A stretch of 64,000 bases of DNA from Heracleum sosnowskyi (GCA_030848705.1 CM061238.1:79508685-79572684), one strand, 5' to 3'. Positions 35,293 through 47,501 are shown, numbered from the stretch's first letter. The notes: generated by a model not told the origin, from the sequence alone. A program made the numbers and translations.

Positions 35293-38200
35293 AAAGGATT
35301 CCGTCCCCGGAATCTAACGAAACTAAAACTCCTACCTGAATTGAATAAGTGCGGATATCTCTCACGAATGGATTCTTCTAATTCCCAAGTAGCCTCTCTC
35401 TCGGAATGATTTTTCCACAAAACTTTCACAAATGGAATGGTGTTTTTCCTCAAAACTCGCTCCTCTCGAGCTAAGATAGCTTCTACTTCCTCTTCACAAG
35501 TAAGATCATCTCTAATCGTATGCAATGGATATTGAACTACGTGAAGTGGATGATACTTGTAACCCCTCAGAACAGACACATGAAAAACATTATGCACATG
35601 AGATAATTGCGGTGGTAACGCAACCCTATAAGACACTTCGCCCACTTTCTCTATTACATCAAAAGGACCAACATATCTCGGACTAAGCTTCCCTTTCATA
35701 CCAAAGCGTTTAACACCCTTACAAGGAGACACCTTCAAGAACACATGATCACCTGGTTCAAATCCACCAAACTTCCTATGCTGATCCGCATAACTCTTTT
35801 GACGCGAGCGAGCTTCTTTCAAACTTTCCTTAGCCTTTTCTACCTTCTCATTAGTGACCCTAACTAGCTCTGGCCCTTCAATGACTCTCTCACCAACCTC
35901 ATCCCAACAAGACGGTGTTCTACACCTCCTACCATACAAAGCCTCAAATGGTGGCATACCAATGCTCGCATGCCAACTATTATTATACGCAAACTCAACA
36001 AGGTACAAATACTTATCCCAATCACCTGTCCACTCCAAAGCACAAGCCCTCAACATATCCTCTAATGTCTGAATCGTCCTCTCTGACTGTCCATCAGTCT
36101 GCGGATGAAAAGTTGTACTAAAATTAAGCCTTGTACCCCAAGCCTGCTGAAATCCCTTCCAAAAACGTGATGTAAATCTCGTATCCCTGTCAGAAACTAT
36201 CGACACAGGCACCCCATGAAGTTTAACAATATCCCGCTGAAAAATCTCTGCCAATTCATGAACATGAGTAGTCTCTCTAATAGGCAAGAAATGAGCTGAT
36301 TTAGTAAGTCTATCAACCACCACCCATATAACATCGTTCTTCCTGAAGGTTCTCGGCAAATGAGTCACAAAATCCATAGTAATGTTCTCCCACTTCCAAA
36401 CTGGAATATCTAACTGCTGCAACAATCCACTAGGCCTCTGATGATCTATCTTCACCTGTTGACATATAAGACATTTTCCCACAAATTCTGCTATGTCTCC
36501 TTTCATTCTACTCCACCAAAAATGCTCCTTCAAATCTCTATACATCTTAGTGGAACCTGGATGAATAGAGAATGAAGAACTATGAGCCTCAGTCAAAATT
36601 TCTTCACGAATCGCCAAGTTTGCAGGCACACACAATTTACTACCCAACCATAACACACGCTCATCATCAACACGGAAATGTTTTTGCTTACCAGCTGCCA
36701 CCTCCGATCTAATAACATCCAAACCTGTATCTTTCTTTTGAGCTTCCTTGACCCTTGAAACCAGATTTGGTTCCACTCTCAAACTAGCAATGGTACCACT
36801 TGATCCTCTAACGTACAACTCAATACCAAAGCGCTCCATGTCTGAGATAAGATGCGGCTGAGTAATTAGAGATGCAACACTCCCCAAGTTCTTCCTACTA
36901 AGAGCGTCTGCCACAACATTTGCCTTCCCTGGATGGTACTGAATATTAGCATCATAATCCTTAAGAAGTTCAAGCCACCTCCGCTGCCTCATGTTAAGCT
37001 CCTTCTGAGTAAAAATGTACTTAAGACTCTTGTGATCAGTGAAGATATCACAAGTCTCTCCATACAAATAATGCCTCCAAATCTTCAAAGCAAAGACCAC
37101 TGCTGCAAACTCCTAGTCATGCGTAGGATAGTTTACCTCATAGGGTTTAAGCTGCCTAGAAGCGTAAGAAATCACCTTCCCATGCTACATAAGAACACAA
37201 CCCAATCCTCTCTTAGAAGCATCACTATAAACCTGATATCCTCCACTCCCTGATGGCAACACAAGTATAGGAGCCGTCACCAATCTCTTCTTCAACTCTT
37301 GGAAGCTCTTTTCACGATCATCATTCCACTCGAACTTAACACCCTTCCTCATCAGTTGAGTCATCGGCAAAGCTATGGACGAAAAACCCTCCACAAAGCG
37401 CCTAAAGTAACCTGCCAAACCCAAGAAACTCATCACCTCTGTCACATTGCTTGGTCTCGGCCAATTAGTGATAGCCTCAACTTTCGCAGGATCCAACTCA
37501 ATCCCTCTAGCAGACACGACATGCCCTAAAAATGCCACCTGCTCTAACCAGAAGTCACATTTTGAAAATTTTGCAAACAATTTCTTCTGTCTCAAGATTT
37601 CAAGTACCGTACGTAAGTGCTCCTCATGTTCCTCCTTACTCCTAGAGTATATCAAGATATCATCAATAAAGACGACAACAAACTTATCCAAATAATCATG
37701 AAAGACACGATTCATCAAATCCATAAATACCGCTGGAGCATTCGTCAATCCAAAAGACATCATGAGAAACTCATAATGCCCATAACGAGTACGAAATGCT
37801 GTCTTCAGAATATCTTCATCCCTTACTCGCAACTGGTGGTAGCCCGATCTCAAATCTATCTTCGAAAAGTACTTTGCCCCTTGCAGCTGATCGAACAAGT
37901 CGTCAATGTGTGGCAAAGGATACCTGTTTCGGATAGTCACCTTATTCAACTCCCTATAGTCAATGCACAATCTCATAGAACCATCCTTCTTCTTCACAAA
38001 CAACACGGGAGCACCCCACGGAGATACACTTGGCCTAATAAATCCTCTATCCAACAACTCTTGCAATTTCTCCTTCAATTCCTGCAACTCTAGTGGTGCC
38101 ATTCGGTACGGCGCCATAGAAATAGGCTCTGCACCTGGGACAAGTTCAATAGTAAACTCAACCTCTCTTTGTGGTGGTAAACCTGGTAGCTCATCGGGAA

Positions 38201-40010
38201 ACACGTCTGCGAATTCATTCACAACTGGATAATCCTCTATGCGAGGCTCATCCTTAGACGTATCCTTCACGAAAGCAAGATAGCCATCACAACCCTTAGA
38301 CAAAAGTTTACTCGCCTTTAGAGCTGAAATCATTTTAACCTCTCCTTTCGGTTGAGAACCCTGATATACAAATTCTGGTTTATTTGCATCCCCAAAGATC
38401 ACCCTCTTCCCCTGACAGTCAATTGTAGCTCGATGTTCACTCAACCAATCCATACCCAAAATAATGTCAAAGTCATGCATCTCCATCGGAAGCAAGTTAA
38501 CCTTACAATTTCTATCCCCAACAGCTATCAGACACACTCGGTACACATCAGAAATAATAACAGAATTCCCCATTGGGGTAGCAATAGACATACGAGGATA
38601 TAATAATGATGGAAGAACACCAAGATGCCGAACAAATGATAAAGATACAACAGAATGAGTCGAACCAGTATCAAATAACACATAAGCATCACGTCTACCA
38701 ACAAGAAGTGTTCCTGTAACGGTACCTGAATGAGCTGCTACCTGATTAGCAGTCAATGCAAACACTCTTCCTGAAGGATTCTGCTGACCACCACTACCAC
38801 TACCTCCACCACCAGTGTTCCGCGATGTCGGACAGTCCTTCGCCCTATGCTGCATCGAACCACACAAGAAACATGCCCCAGTCTGTTTATAACAAGCTCT
38901 ACCCGGATGATGTCCTCCACAAGTAGCACAAGGAGCAACCAGAATCATATTAGGGTTTCCGCCATAAACTGGAAAACGATTATTCCCCTGTTGACGATTT
39001 GGCCACTGTCTAGGCTGCTGATGTGGTTGCTGTCGCTGAAACTGCTGATTCTGATTCTGTTTCTGACCACCATACTGATTCTGACCATAAGTCGACTGAG
39101 TCCTCATATTCTGGTATCTTCCACGCCACTGTCCCTGCTGATTACCTTGACCTCCATTCCACTGTTTACCCTGTATAGAACTCTGATCATCTCTAGGCCT
39201 CTTACGATCATTCTGAAACCTGGAAGTTCTATACTCAGTACGCTCCTTCTCAATATCCTTAGCTGCATCTGCCACCTCCGCCACATTAGGAAACTTTAGT
39301 GAAATGATAGAACCCCTCAGATTAGGCCTCAGTCCCCATTTAAATTTTTCAGCTTGCTGTGTAGCAGTCCCTGCAACTGTCCCAGCAAATCCAGCTAACC
39401 TGATAAACCTCGCCATATAGTCAGTAAGGCTCTCATCGAAGTTCTGCGAGATAGAATGAAACTCCCTCAAATATGCCTCTCTGTCTGCATTAGAAAAGTA
39501 CTGCTCATAGAAAATTTCCTTAAATCCCTGCCAAATCAATGTCTCTGTAAACTCTTCACCCCTAGTAGCCTTCACACCTCTCCACCATCGCTGAGCATCC
39601 CCCTCTAACTTATATACAGCCAATCTGACCTTCTGGATCTCATCGCAACCCAAAGCATCAAAAATCTTCTCAAGATGAACAATCCAGTTCTCAGCATCAA
39701 TAGGAGTCTGTGGTGCGTGAAAATATTCTGGTTTCTGCTTAACAAATCTGTCCAACCATACAAATGGCTCCAACGGATTACCCTGACCCTCCGGATTTTT
39801 CTGATGTCCTTGGCCATTCTGATTATTCTGGCCATCTTGATTCCCTTGACCATTCTGATTATTCTGATTGTTCTGATTATTCTGATTGTTCTGATTTGCC
39901 ATAGCTTGCTGTATACCCTGAGCCACTGCTTGACCTATCATCGCAGCTAACTCAGCTTGGCTAACACCCAAGTTAGTCTGATTAGAAGTTCGATTACGTC
40001 TAGGAGGCAT
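35289..40010 (-). pseudogene. Tekay-like gag-pol polyprotein (two nonsense breaks)
   Basis: One frame of about 1573 codons begins with ATG at 40010. In order: an Asn/Gln-rich N-terminus, gag (WLDRFVKQKPEYFHAP, AQRWWRGV), zinc knuckle (CFLCGSMQHRAKDC), protease (FDTGSTHSVVS), RT (DYRELNKVTIRNRYPLP, FIDDILIYS), RNase H, integrase (HPGSTKMYRDL, VVDRLTKSAHFLP, SDRDTRFTSRFW, HPQTDGQSERT) and a C-terminal chromodomain-like segment (EEEVEAILAREERVLR). Stops at 37185-37187 and 37113-37115 fall in RNase H; the frame is otherwise open to 35289. Chromodomain and order place it in the Tekay/Del chromoviruses. Confidence 0.93.
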
Positions 40011-40188
40011 CTACAATATAAGATAACGAACGAATGAAGATAACAAGAATAGATAAGCAGAAGCGATTTAAAAACAGAAGTCAAAAGAATAGAGCAAAAT
40101 GAAATGAGCTTGAAATAGAGTACCCATCCTAACGTCTACCCCATCTCACAGGTCAACCTAAATAGGTTTTCTACAAGAAAGAACCTAA

Positions 40189-40200
40189 GCTCTGATACCA
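40189..40200 (-). promoter_or_regulatory. Tekay-like primer binding site (tRNA-iMet type)
   Basis: TGGTATCAGAGC on the minus strand, four bases from the 5' LTR, the same initiator-Met primer class as the three Sireviruses here. Confidence 0.93.
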
Positions 40201-40204
40201 TCTT

Positions 40205-42102
40205 TGTAACACCCCCATCTATATCTAAATGAGGAGCTACTTATTAAACTATAAACCTGTAAACAGAGCACTAAAATAATCTCTAAATAATAATTAAATA
40301 GTCTAATTATCTCGAAAATAATATTAAACCTCCAAAACAGTTCAAAGCAATAAATACGAAAACCGAAATCTCTAAAATGATATTCAAGTCTAAATAACAA
40401 TAGAAATCTGCAAATCCTAATCAATGAAATAGGGTGGCTCTCCATCACACAGTCCCAGATCCCCCTAAGCACCTGCCAGAAAAAGAATACGGCATGAGCC
40501 AATTGCCCAGTACGAATTTGGAATACAGTTTATAAAACAGAAAACAGATATTCATAATTGGCAGTTTATAACAAAACATTTATTTAAAAAAAATAATTAT
40601 GGCTGAAGCAACGAGGGGTTAGGATATTTCATACCGAGATCAGAACAGAACAGATACAAATGCACACATCATAGGGTACCTAATGTGTGCAACAAATCGG
40701 ATAACGTGTACGACATATACAACGTCACCGTCAAATCAAATCACAAATCACAAATCATAAACTCTGGGTGCACCCACTTATCCTGAAACAAATATCAAAT
40801 GCGCAAAAGCTCGCCTCCTGAGCTATCAGAACAGAAGGATACGCCATGACCAATCACACTGCCATGGAAGTGTCATGTCACTGGTGCCGCAATGACATGG
40901 CTGTAGTACCCCTACAGCTGGTTAACTCGGTATACCCTATATCACTAAGGGTTCAAATAACAATTTCCGCAAAACTTTAAAAATCACAGAAACAGATATT
41001 TTCAATATTTCCAACAGATATGAAACATACGAAATTCTAGAAAATGTCAGAAACAGATATTTAAATATTTCGAAACAGATTTAAAAACACTTTTCAAAGT
41101 CAAAATAATTTAAAATAAAACGAATAGATTTGAGGTCAAAACGAATTTAATTTAAATATTTATAAGAGGAGTAGCGTTGAATAAAAGAGCAGAGAATCCG
41201 TACCTCGAAAATAGCAACTAAGGATACTAACAAAATCCGCAAACGATTCGCTAAACTCTCGACCCCCGATCTAAATTACAAAATACAATTTATTATTAAC
41301 ACACATTTTACTTATATTAATCAGTTTATTTATTAACACATTTATATACAAACCATTAAACCTAGTCACGCAGTTGTGGTCTAATAATAATAATACTGGC
41401 ATTGTAACTTGAACACCAACATTGAATACTACCAATTGTGAATACCAGGGATGTTCCCTGAGTTTGTTTTAAATTAAGTACTAATTAACACGCATGGCCA
41501 CAATTATATATATAAAAAAAATCAATATTAATAATGATGTTTAGAACATGTATCAACATAGCTTTTGATATGGTACATAGTTACATTTAACAATTAAAGT
41601 AACACTTGAATTCTAACCCCGTGACTAGACATAGGACATATTATTAATATAGGAAAACAAGTACTTATGTGTACACCTCAAACATATATTTATACTATAA
41701 TAATCATAGTTTTAACTTGTGCAACACCAGATCACAAAACACACCGCATACAGAATTAACTCAATATTTTAATACAAGTATTTAGACTGCACTTAAATAA
41801 GGGACTGTAACTTGCTACCTCACTGGTTTAATGCTTTGTAAAAAAAAAACACCCTTTTATTTTTCTATTGCAGCTCTTCTGGACTCTGTTTTTCCTCAAT
41901 ATCTCGCAGCCTCTCTCCACTCTAGGGTTTTATTAAAAGATAACGTCTGTCTTTAGACTATAGAATAGGTGTATATAAATACGCCTAATTATCCTACAAT
42001 GATTAAAACTATAATTATTAGCAAAACACTGTTATCACTCATTTTTTTTAATTAATAAATATACTTAATCACCTATTCTTTTTCTAATCACAATTCGAAT
42101 CA

Positions 42103-42147
<45 letters not shown>

Positions 42148-42168
42148 CTAAAATTCATGTATATTACA
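40205..42168 (-). repeat. Tekay-like 5' LTR
   Basis: 1964 bp, TG...CA bounded, next to the primer site. It serves as the uninterrupted reference for the left LTR. TATATAAATA (about 41973) reads on the plus strand and TATTTATATA on the minus, so the promoter cannot be placed by TATA alone. Confidence 0.93.
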
Positions 42169-42513
42169 CAGGCCCTATTCTCGAAGAGGGAACAACCAAA
42201 TGGTATCCATCTGGTGAAATGGATAAGAAGCATCTGAGAAAGGAGTGGAGTATGATCTTTGATGTGATGGTTAAGGTGTTCTCTACCAAGTCCACTGGCT
42301 GGAATGGAATACCCTCCTACATCAAGAAACTGACACATTCTCTTGTCCATGGATACAAGGTGAATGTTGGAGCTCTCTTCATGGCACACCTCAGGGCTGC
42401 CATAGGTAAGAAGGTATCAATCTACCCTCGCTTTCTTATGTTGTGCATCAACTCATTCTGTGATTTTAATAATGATGCCCCTCGTTTAGAGGCTTGCTCT
42501 GTTTTGAAAAAGA

Positions 42514-42542
42514 ACACACACACATACACACACACACACACT
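42514..42542. repeat. (CA)n microsatellite in the Sire-B envelope-like ORF
   Basis: A run of CA dinucleotides broken by one ATA. It encodes alternating Thr-His and coincides with the place where the envelope-like frame becomes unrecognisable, so expansion by slippage probably caused the break. Confidence 0.9.
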
Positions 42543-44225
42543 GTTATCTTCACAGAATCTCAATGCACATATTTCACTTTGTTTCACTCAGCACATGGTT
42601 GATCAAGTGTCCAACCTTGATTTTCCATTACCCTCTGGTTATGACTCTTTCACTCGTGCGAATGAAACTGAATTAGACCCAAATTCAGTTAACCCCCATT
42701 CAACACCATACATTCATCCTAGGCTCTCTAGACTTCCCAAAGCCCAAAGAGAAGCCTTGCAAGAATCCAGGAAACGACCCTTAGAAGCTGATGTTGGTGG
42801 TAGCTCTGTTAGTCAAGAGGGAGACACTGCACCTAGTGCAGCAAATAAGGAGGATAGTCAAACAGAACCCCTAGTGGTTTCCCCTGAGCCTAAGAAGAAG
42901 AGAGCTATGAGGACCAAAACCACTGTTAACCAAGCTGCAGTTTCTCAACAAACTGTGGTTACTGAAAGGGATTCAAACACCTCCCTGGATGTGCCTTCTC
43001 AACAAGGTGCATCTATTGAATTTGGCCTGTCTCCCAAGACACCCTGTACAGAGTCTGCACAAACTCATGGTTCACAACCTGAGGAACCCCCACTTGAAGA
43101 AACACACAGTGAGTTAGGGCACAGTGAGGATTTCTCTATTCCTATTGATGGTTCACATGTTTTCCCTGTGAATCAGCCCCCACTCTCTGCTACACTTTCA
43201 CCTTCTTCTTTCCTTATACATTCTTTTGTTTCTTCTCCAAAACCTAGAGAAGGGGACAGTCCCAACCCTTCAGGTTTTGATCATCCATCTCCAATCATAG
43301 ATGAGCCCCCATCTAGTGGTCCACAAGAACCCATTTCTCAAAGTGAAATGGACACCACTCCTCTAAACACTGAGCAAGTGCAAAGTGGTATTTTGTCAGA
43401 AAATGAAACAGCCAACACTTTGTCTGAACTCCAAGGAGCATCTTACCTTCAGGAAGATGCTGTCACAGCCTCTGTTGTTGTCAAAGACACTGGAAATGTT
43501 GCTGTCTTGGACACAGCTGCTGTCACGGGTGGAGAGAAAGATACTGTCAACACAGTTCCTACTGTCACTCCGCACCCCAAAGATGCTGTCCTGACAGAAC
43601 CTGCTGTCCACACTTCAGCCGACAGTAACATTCCTGCCAAAGATGCTGTCCAGTCCTCTCAGCTAGATTTTGATGCTGTAATCATTGAGGATGCCTCTGA
43701 TGATGACCTACCTCTTGCCAAACTCTTGAAGGTACATTCTAAATCTTCTACTTCCATGCATGTTAGTACTGCTCATACCCATGCATTTAGGTTGAGTGAG
43801 GGTGTGCAAAAGAAAAGAGAGATAAAAGAAAAGAGAGGTGAGCATAAAAATGAGAGGCAGCCAAATGAGCTGGCAAAAGGAGAGGGACTTGAGCATGTCC
43901 AGAGAGATCTTGAGGGAGCCCACACTATTCAGGCATTAGGCCTTGAGAGTCAAACAGTGAGGAGTGATAAGATCACTCAAAAACACCCTGAGATTGTGAG
44001 AACCCCCTTAGCCTCGAAGCCCCTTTCTTTTCCTTCCCCTCCAAGAAGGTTAAGGAATGGTGGCCCCTCTGCAAATTTTGGTAACAGGATTGAAGCTCTG
44101 GAAGGACAGTGTGCTACCTTGAACTCCAAGATGGACTCTCTCTCTCAACTGGTGGTTGATGGTTTTGCTGCTACTCAACTCTCTATCCAGTTCCTTCCTG
44201 ACCTAGTAGCTGCCAACTCAACTAA

Positions 44226-44340
44226 GGGGGAGAAGGTAGCAAGATCAGAATCAATATCTATTCAGGGATCAGGTGGAACTCAGGGGGAGCAAAACAAGTT
44301 TCTGGAATCAAGAGTAAAGCAATGACAAAGGGGGAGCAAG
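44226..44340 (+). other. Cluster of PPT-like GGGGGAG sites in Sire-B envelope-like ORF
   Basis: Three purine tracts, ACTAAGGGGGAGAAGG (about 44222), CTCAGGGGGAGCAAAA (about 44280) and ACAAAGGGGGAGCAAG (about 44326), resemble the true PPT of Sire-A. Sireviruses are known for multiple polypurine tracts; these lie inside coding sequence and give the shared KGE residues. Confidence 0.5.
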
Positions 44341-44554
44341 TCAAACCAAGCAGTGAACAACAAAAGGATAAAGCTGAAGATCTTGTTGAAGTTGACTTGG
44401 ATGGTGAAAAAGTGTTAATGTCTAAGGCAACTCAAGATGCAATGCAAAGAAGACCTGCATCTAGACACCCAATTCTACCTCCTGTGACAATTAGAGAACC
44501 AACTTCAGCAACTCAAGAAACTGCTCTACAGAAAAGATGGAGAGAAATGGAGGA

Positions 44555-45100
44555 TGTTAGATATAATTGCTGACGTTTGTTTATCAGTGTTTAAGCAACA
44601 GGTACTGACCAGAGTTTATCAGAAGCCGGTCAGAGTTTAATTAAACTCTAACAGGGTGAAGAGTTTAAAGGAAGCCGGTCAGAGTTTATTTAAAGTCTGA
44701 CAGGGTGATAGTTGAATTAGCTGTCGGTGCTGAATTGAAGATTCTAGAAGCAATATATTCTGAAGATGGAAAGAAGCAGAATATATTGATACAGCTAAGG
44801 AGACGGAATAGAAGATAAGAAGCAATCCTTAATTGATATAACTTGTATAGCTAATTTGTAGGAATATCAATTAGATAAGGATTGTGTAACTGTGTACTAT
44901 ATAAACACAGATAGGTTATCCCTAGAAGGGATGCGATCATTGAATATATTATTCTTGTAACCTAGAAGCTCTTTGTGATTCATTAACATCATAAAGGGAG
45001 AAGCTGTTAATATAAATACAGTTCTATTGATTCATAAACAGTGTTCTTGATTATTGTTATTCTCATACATACTTGATTATATTGTGTATTCGGCCTAACA
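44555..45100 (+). repeat. Sire-C 5' LTR
   Basis: 546 bp, TGTTAG...CTAACA (perfect 6-bp inversion). A TATA box TATATAAA at 44898-44905 would place transcription start about 375 bp into the LTR. Three CAGAGTTT copies plus AAACTCTA and GAGTTTAA variants lie at 44609-44700 and can pair as hairpins; CGGTCAGAGTTTA is repeated. Confidence 0.85.
44898..44905 (+). promoter_or_regulatory. Sire-C LTR TATA box
   Basis: TATATAAA in the sequence TACTATATAAACACAG, about 200 bp before the end of the LTR, a usual distance for the U3/R boundary of copia LTRs. Confidence 0.65.
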
Positions 45101-45102
45101 AT

Positions 45103-45114
45103 TGGTATCAGAGC
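45103..45114 (+). promoter_or_regulatory. Sire-C primer binding site (tRNA-iMet type)
   Basis: TGGTATCAGAGC two bases after the LTR end, as in Sire-A and Sire-B. Confidence 0.95.
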
Positions 45115-45163
45115 CAAGGCTGTTTAATATATACAGTTTTACGATTCAAACACAGTATTAATC

Positions 45164-47488
45164 ATGTCTGAAGAAAATCAAACTGCTCCTAAGGTTGAAC
45201 AGGTTAAGCCCAATTCTGTCAGTCGATATGAAACAATCAGGGTTCCAATTCTCAGGCCAGTAGAGTATCCAATTTGGAAGGTTAAGATGACCATGTTTCT
45301 GGAGGCTACAGATCCAGAATACCTTGACAGAATCTATGATGGTCCTCATATGCCAACTAAATTGTCCCCTGTTGTTGATGGACAAGAACAAAAGACTGTT
45401 CCAAAGGAAAAGAAAGATATGACTCCTGAGGACATCTCATCAATTGCAAAAGATGCAAAGGTTAGACATCTTCTCCACAGTGCTTTAGATAATGTTATGT
45501 CTAACAGAGTAATTGGCTGCAAGACTGCCAAAGAGATATGGGATGCTTTAGAAGTCAGATGCCAGGGAACAGGTGCTATCAAGAAGAACAGAAAGACAAT
45601 ACTCACACAGGAGTATGAGCACTTTGATTCAAGAACTAATGAAACCTTGACTGAGACTTATGACAGATTTTGCAAACTGTTGAATGATCTGTCTCTGGTT
45701 GATAAAGAATATGAACTTGAAGAGTCTAATCTCAAGTTTCTGTTATCTCTACCTGAAAAGTGGGATTTAAAGGCAACAACAATCAGAGATAATTATGATC
45801 TTGCTGATACAGATCTTGATGAGATCTATGGATTGTTAAAGACTCATGAACTTGAGATAGAACAAAGAAACAGGAGATCCAGCAAGAAGACAAAATCTAT
45901 TGCTCTCAAAGTTGAGGAGAAGCCCATTAAGAAGGAATCATCAAGGAAGAAAGCCAAGGGAAATGCTTTAGTTATTAAATCTGAAAGTGAGTCATCAAAC
46001 TCTGATGATGACTCAAACTCTGATGAAGCTTCTGACTCTGATGATGATGAAGAACAGATGATGCAAATGGCTGCATTGATGGTGAAGACCTTCAAGAAGA
46101 TGGGATTCAAGAACTTCAAGAAGGGAAAGAGATTCTCAAGGAAAGATTCAAACTCTGAAAGGAGAAGTTTCAGAAAGTCTGATGGAAGGGAGACCAAATC
46201 TGGCAAGAAGGATAAATCTGAAATCCAGTGCTACAAGTGTAAGGAGATGGGTCATTATGCCCCAGAGTGCAAGAAAGGCAAATCTGAGAAAGCACTCATC
46301 TCTAAAGGCAAAGACTGGGCAGATACTTCAGACTCTGATGATGGAGAAAACTATGCTCTTATGGCAACTGTCAGAGATGAGACTGAATCATCAGAAAATA
46401 AGGTACCCCTAACTACTTATGCTTATGATACTGATAATATATCTGAGTTAAGGGTATATCTGAAAAGTGTTCATGTTAGCTATAGGGATCAGACTTTAGA
46501 AAATGAAAGAATTAAATCTGAGAATCTTAGTCTTAAAGATAGAAACAAGTTTCTTGAAGGAGAACTTGAAAGTATGAAGCAGATTCAAAAAGAAAGAGAT
46601 GATGCTGTTTATGTTGAACAGGAGTTGCTTAAAAGGTATAGGCAACTAGAATCTGATTTAGAGAAGGAAAGAAAAATAATCAAGACTTGGACAGATTCTG
46701 GAAGAGACACTCATCAAGTGTTTCAGACTGATTCTGTAGGTTTAGGTTATTGTGAAAATGATGAACTTAGGTTTAAAGACAAGGTTAAGGTAAAACCACA
46801 ACTTAAACCTGTGAAATTTGTTCCAGAAGCCAATAAGTTAAAATCTGTTGTAATAAGGGAAGCTGATATGAAATCAGATGAAGCCTGTGAAGAACAGGAA
46901 AATATTATAACAGAAAACCTTATGGAAATAGAAGCTGTTAGAAAACCAGTAAAAACTTGTGAAAAACAGGTTAATGTTGGTTTGATGACAGGGAAACAGT
47001 TCAATCATAAGCTGAAAGAAGTAAAATCTGTCATGAAACCAAAAGGGTCCAAGAAGAATAGGAATGGAAAGATAGGCATAAATAAAAGAAATAATCATTT
47101 GCCTAATGCTGCTGCTCCAAGGAAAACATGTTATAATTGTGGTAGTTCTAATCATCTTGCTAATTACTGCACAAAGAATAGAAATATTAATTCTTTAACT
47201 TCTACATCAGGAGTAAAGAATGATTATGTTAGGGTTAGACCACAGACTTTATGCACACACTGTGGGAGCACTTGGCATTCCATTTATACTTGCAAGAGTT
47301 ATCATGCTATTTATCATAACTATTATGAGCTAAAACCCAATCTGAACTGGGTTAGAGCAAACTCTGCAAGTGTAAAGTCTGACAATGTTAGCTTAAACTC
47401 TGTTGATAGTAATTCCGCTGCAAAAGCTAACACTGTTAAGAAAGACAAAGGATCCAAGCAAGTCTGGGTCCTTAAAACTAACACTTAG
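45164..47488 (+). CDS. gag: Sire-C gag, intact ORF
   Basis: 774 residues from ATG at 45164, the first ATG after the primer site. Residues about 20-240 are the UBN2-type copia gag core (ILRPVEYPIWKVKMTMF, TETYDRFCKLLNDLSLV, KWDLKATTIRDNYDL). An acidic Ser/Asp stretch at about 275-300 is encoded partly by AAACTCTGATGA repeats. A canonical CCHC knuckle CYKCKEMGHYAPEC lies at 356-369. A coiled coil follows, then two further knuckle-like units at 656 (CYNCGSSNHLANYC) and 697 (CTHCGSTWHSIYTC). It would assemble the particle and bind RNA. It is twice the usual copia gag size because of the long C-terminal part, as in other Sireviruses. Confidence 0.92.
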   Translation: MSEENQTAPKVEQVKPNSVSRYETIRVPILRPVEYPIWKVKMTMFLEATDPEYLDRIYDGPHMPTKLSPVVDGQEQKTVPKEKKDMTPEDISSIAKDAKVRHLLHSALDNVMSNRVIGCKTAKEIWDALEVRCQGTGAIKKNRKTILTQEYEHFDSRTNETLTETYDRFCKLLNDLSLVDKEYELEESNLKFLLSLPEKWDLKATTIRDNYDLADTDLDEIYGLLKTHELEIEQRNRRSSKKTKSIALKVEEKPIKKESSRKKAKGNALVIKSESESSNSDDDSNSDEASDSDDDEEQMMQMAALMVKTFKKMGFKNFKKGKRFSRKDSNSERRSFRKSDGRETKSGKKDKSEIQCYKCKEMGHYAPECKKGKSEKALISKGKDWADTSDSDDGENYALMATVRDETESSENKVPLTTYAYDTDNISELRVYLKSVHVSYRDQTLENERIKSENLSLKDRNKFLEGELESMKQIQKERDDAVYVEQELLKRYRQLESDLEKERKIIKTWTDSGRDTHQVFQTDSVGLGYCENDELRFKDKVKVKPQLKPVKFVPEANKLKSVVIREADMKSDEACEEQENIITENLMEIEAVRKPVKTCEKQVNVGLMTGKQFNHKLKEVKSVMKPKGSKKNRNGKIGINKRNNHLPNAAAPRKTCYNCGSSNHLANYCTKNRNINSLTSTSGVKNDYVRVRPQTLCTHCGSTWHSIYTCKSYHAIYHNYYELKPNLNWVRANSASVKSDNVSLNSVDSNSAAKANTVKKDKGSKQVWVLKTNT

Positions 47489-47501
47489 TATTTGTTTGTG
47501 A

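Larger units (their letters stand above)
31705..42168 (-). mobile_element. Tekay-like chromovirus (Ty3/gypsy), full length
   Basis: 10.46 kb with target duplication CAGGC at 31700-31704 and 42169-42173. LTRs TGTAACACCC...ATTACA lie at 31705-35277 and 40205-42168. The minus-strand primer site, gag-pol and PPT are all in place. Excluding the solo LTR, the two LTRs differ at roughly 16 positions in about 1.96 kb by hand comparison (under 1%), so the insertion is recent. Two nonsense changes break the polyprotein. Confidence 0.93.
23025..44554 (+). mobile_element. Sire-B: Sirevirus-type copia LTR retrotransposon
   Basis: A 5' LTR (23025-24082), iMet primer site, gag, pol, a small acidic ORF and an envelope-like ORF all read on the plus strand. 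The element is interrupted at 31704/42174 by a gypsy element and ends at 44554, where Sire-C begins. Its remaining 3' end and 3' LTR are absent from the window. CTGTCA/TGACAG hexamers occur about 40 times by hand count across the LTR, coding regions and spacers. Confidence 0.9.
31345..44554 (+). pseudogene. Sire-B envelope-like ORF, split by gypsy and frameshifted
   Basis: Exonic parts are 31345-31704 and 42174-44554. The first part (FKGLVFFLNKSYLG, then TINGQHYILTAEVINTALG) stops at a codon boundary where the gypsy entered. Reading resumes in the same frame at 42174 (ILEEGTTKWYP, HLRKEWSMIFDVM). The frame is lost near an expanded CA repeat (42514-42542), is recovered at 42595-44325 in another frame with a long Pro/Ser/Thr-rich part, then shifts again at about 44320. 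Near its end are a short coiled coil (RIEALEGQCATLNSKM) and NSTKGEKV. Sire-C replaces it at 44555. Confidence 0.75.

Noticed and set aside
35854..39950. Plus-strand ORFs of up to 158 codons across the gypsy region
   Set aside because: Antisense shadows of gag-pol; their composition is biased (Ile/Leu/Ser) and no motifs are present.
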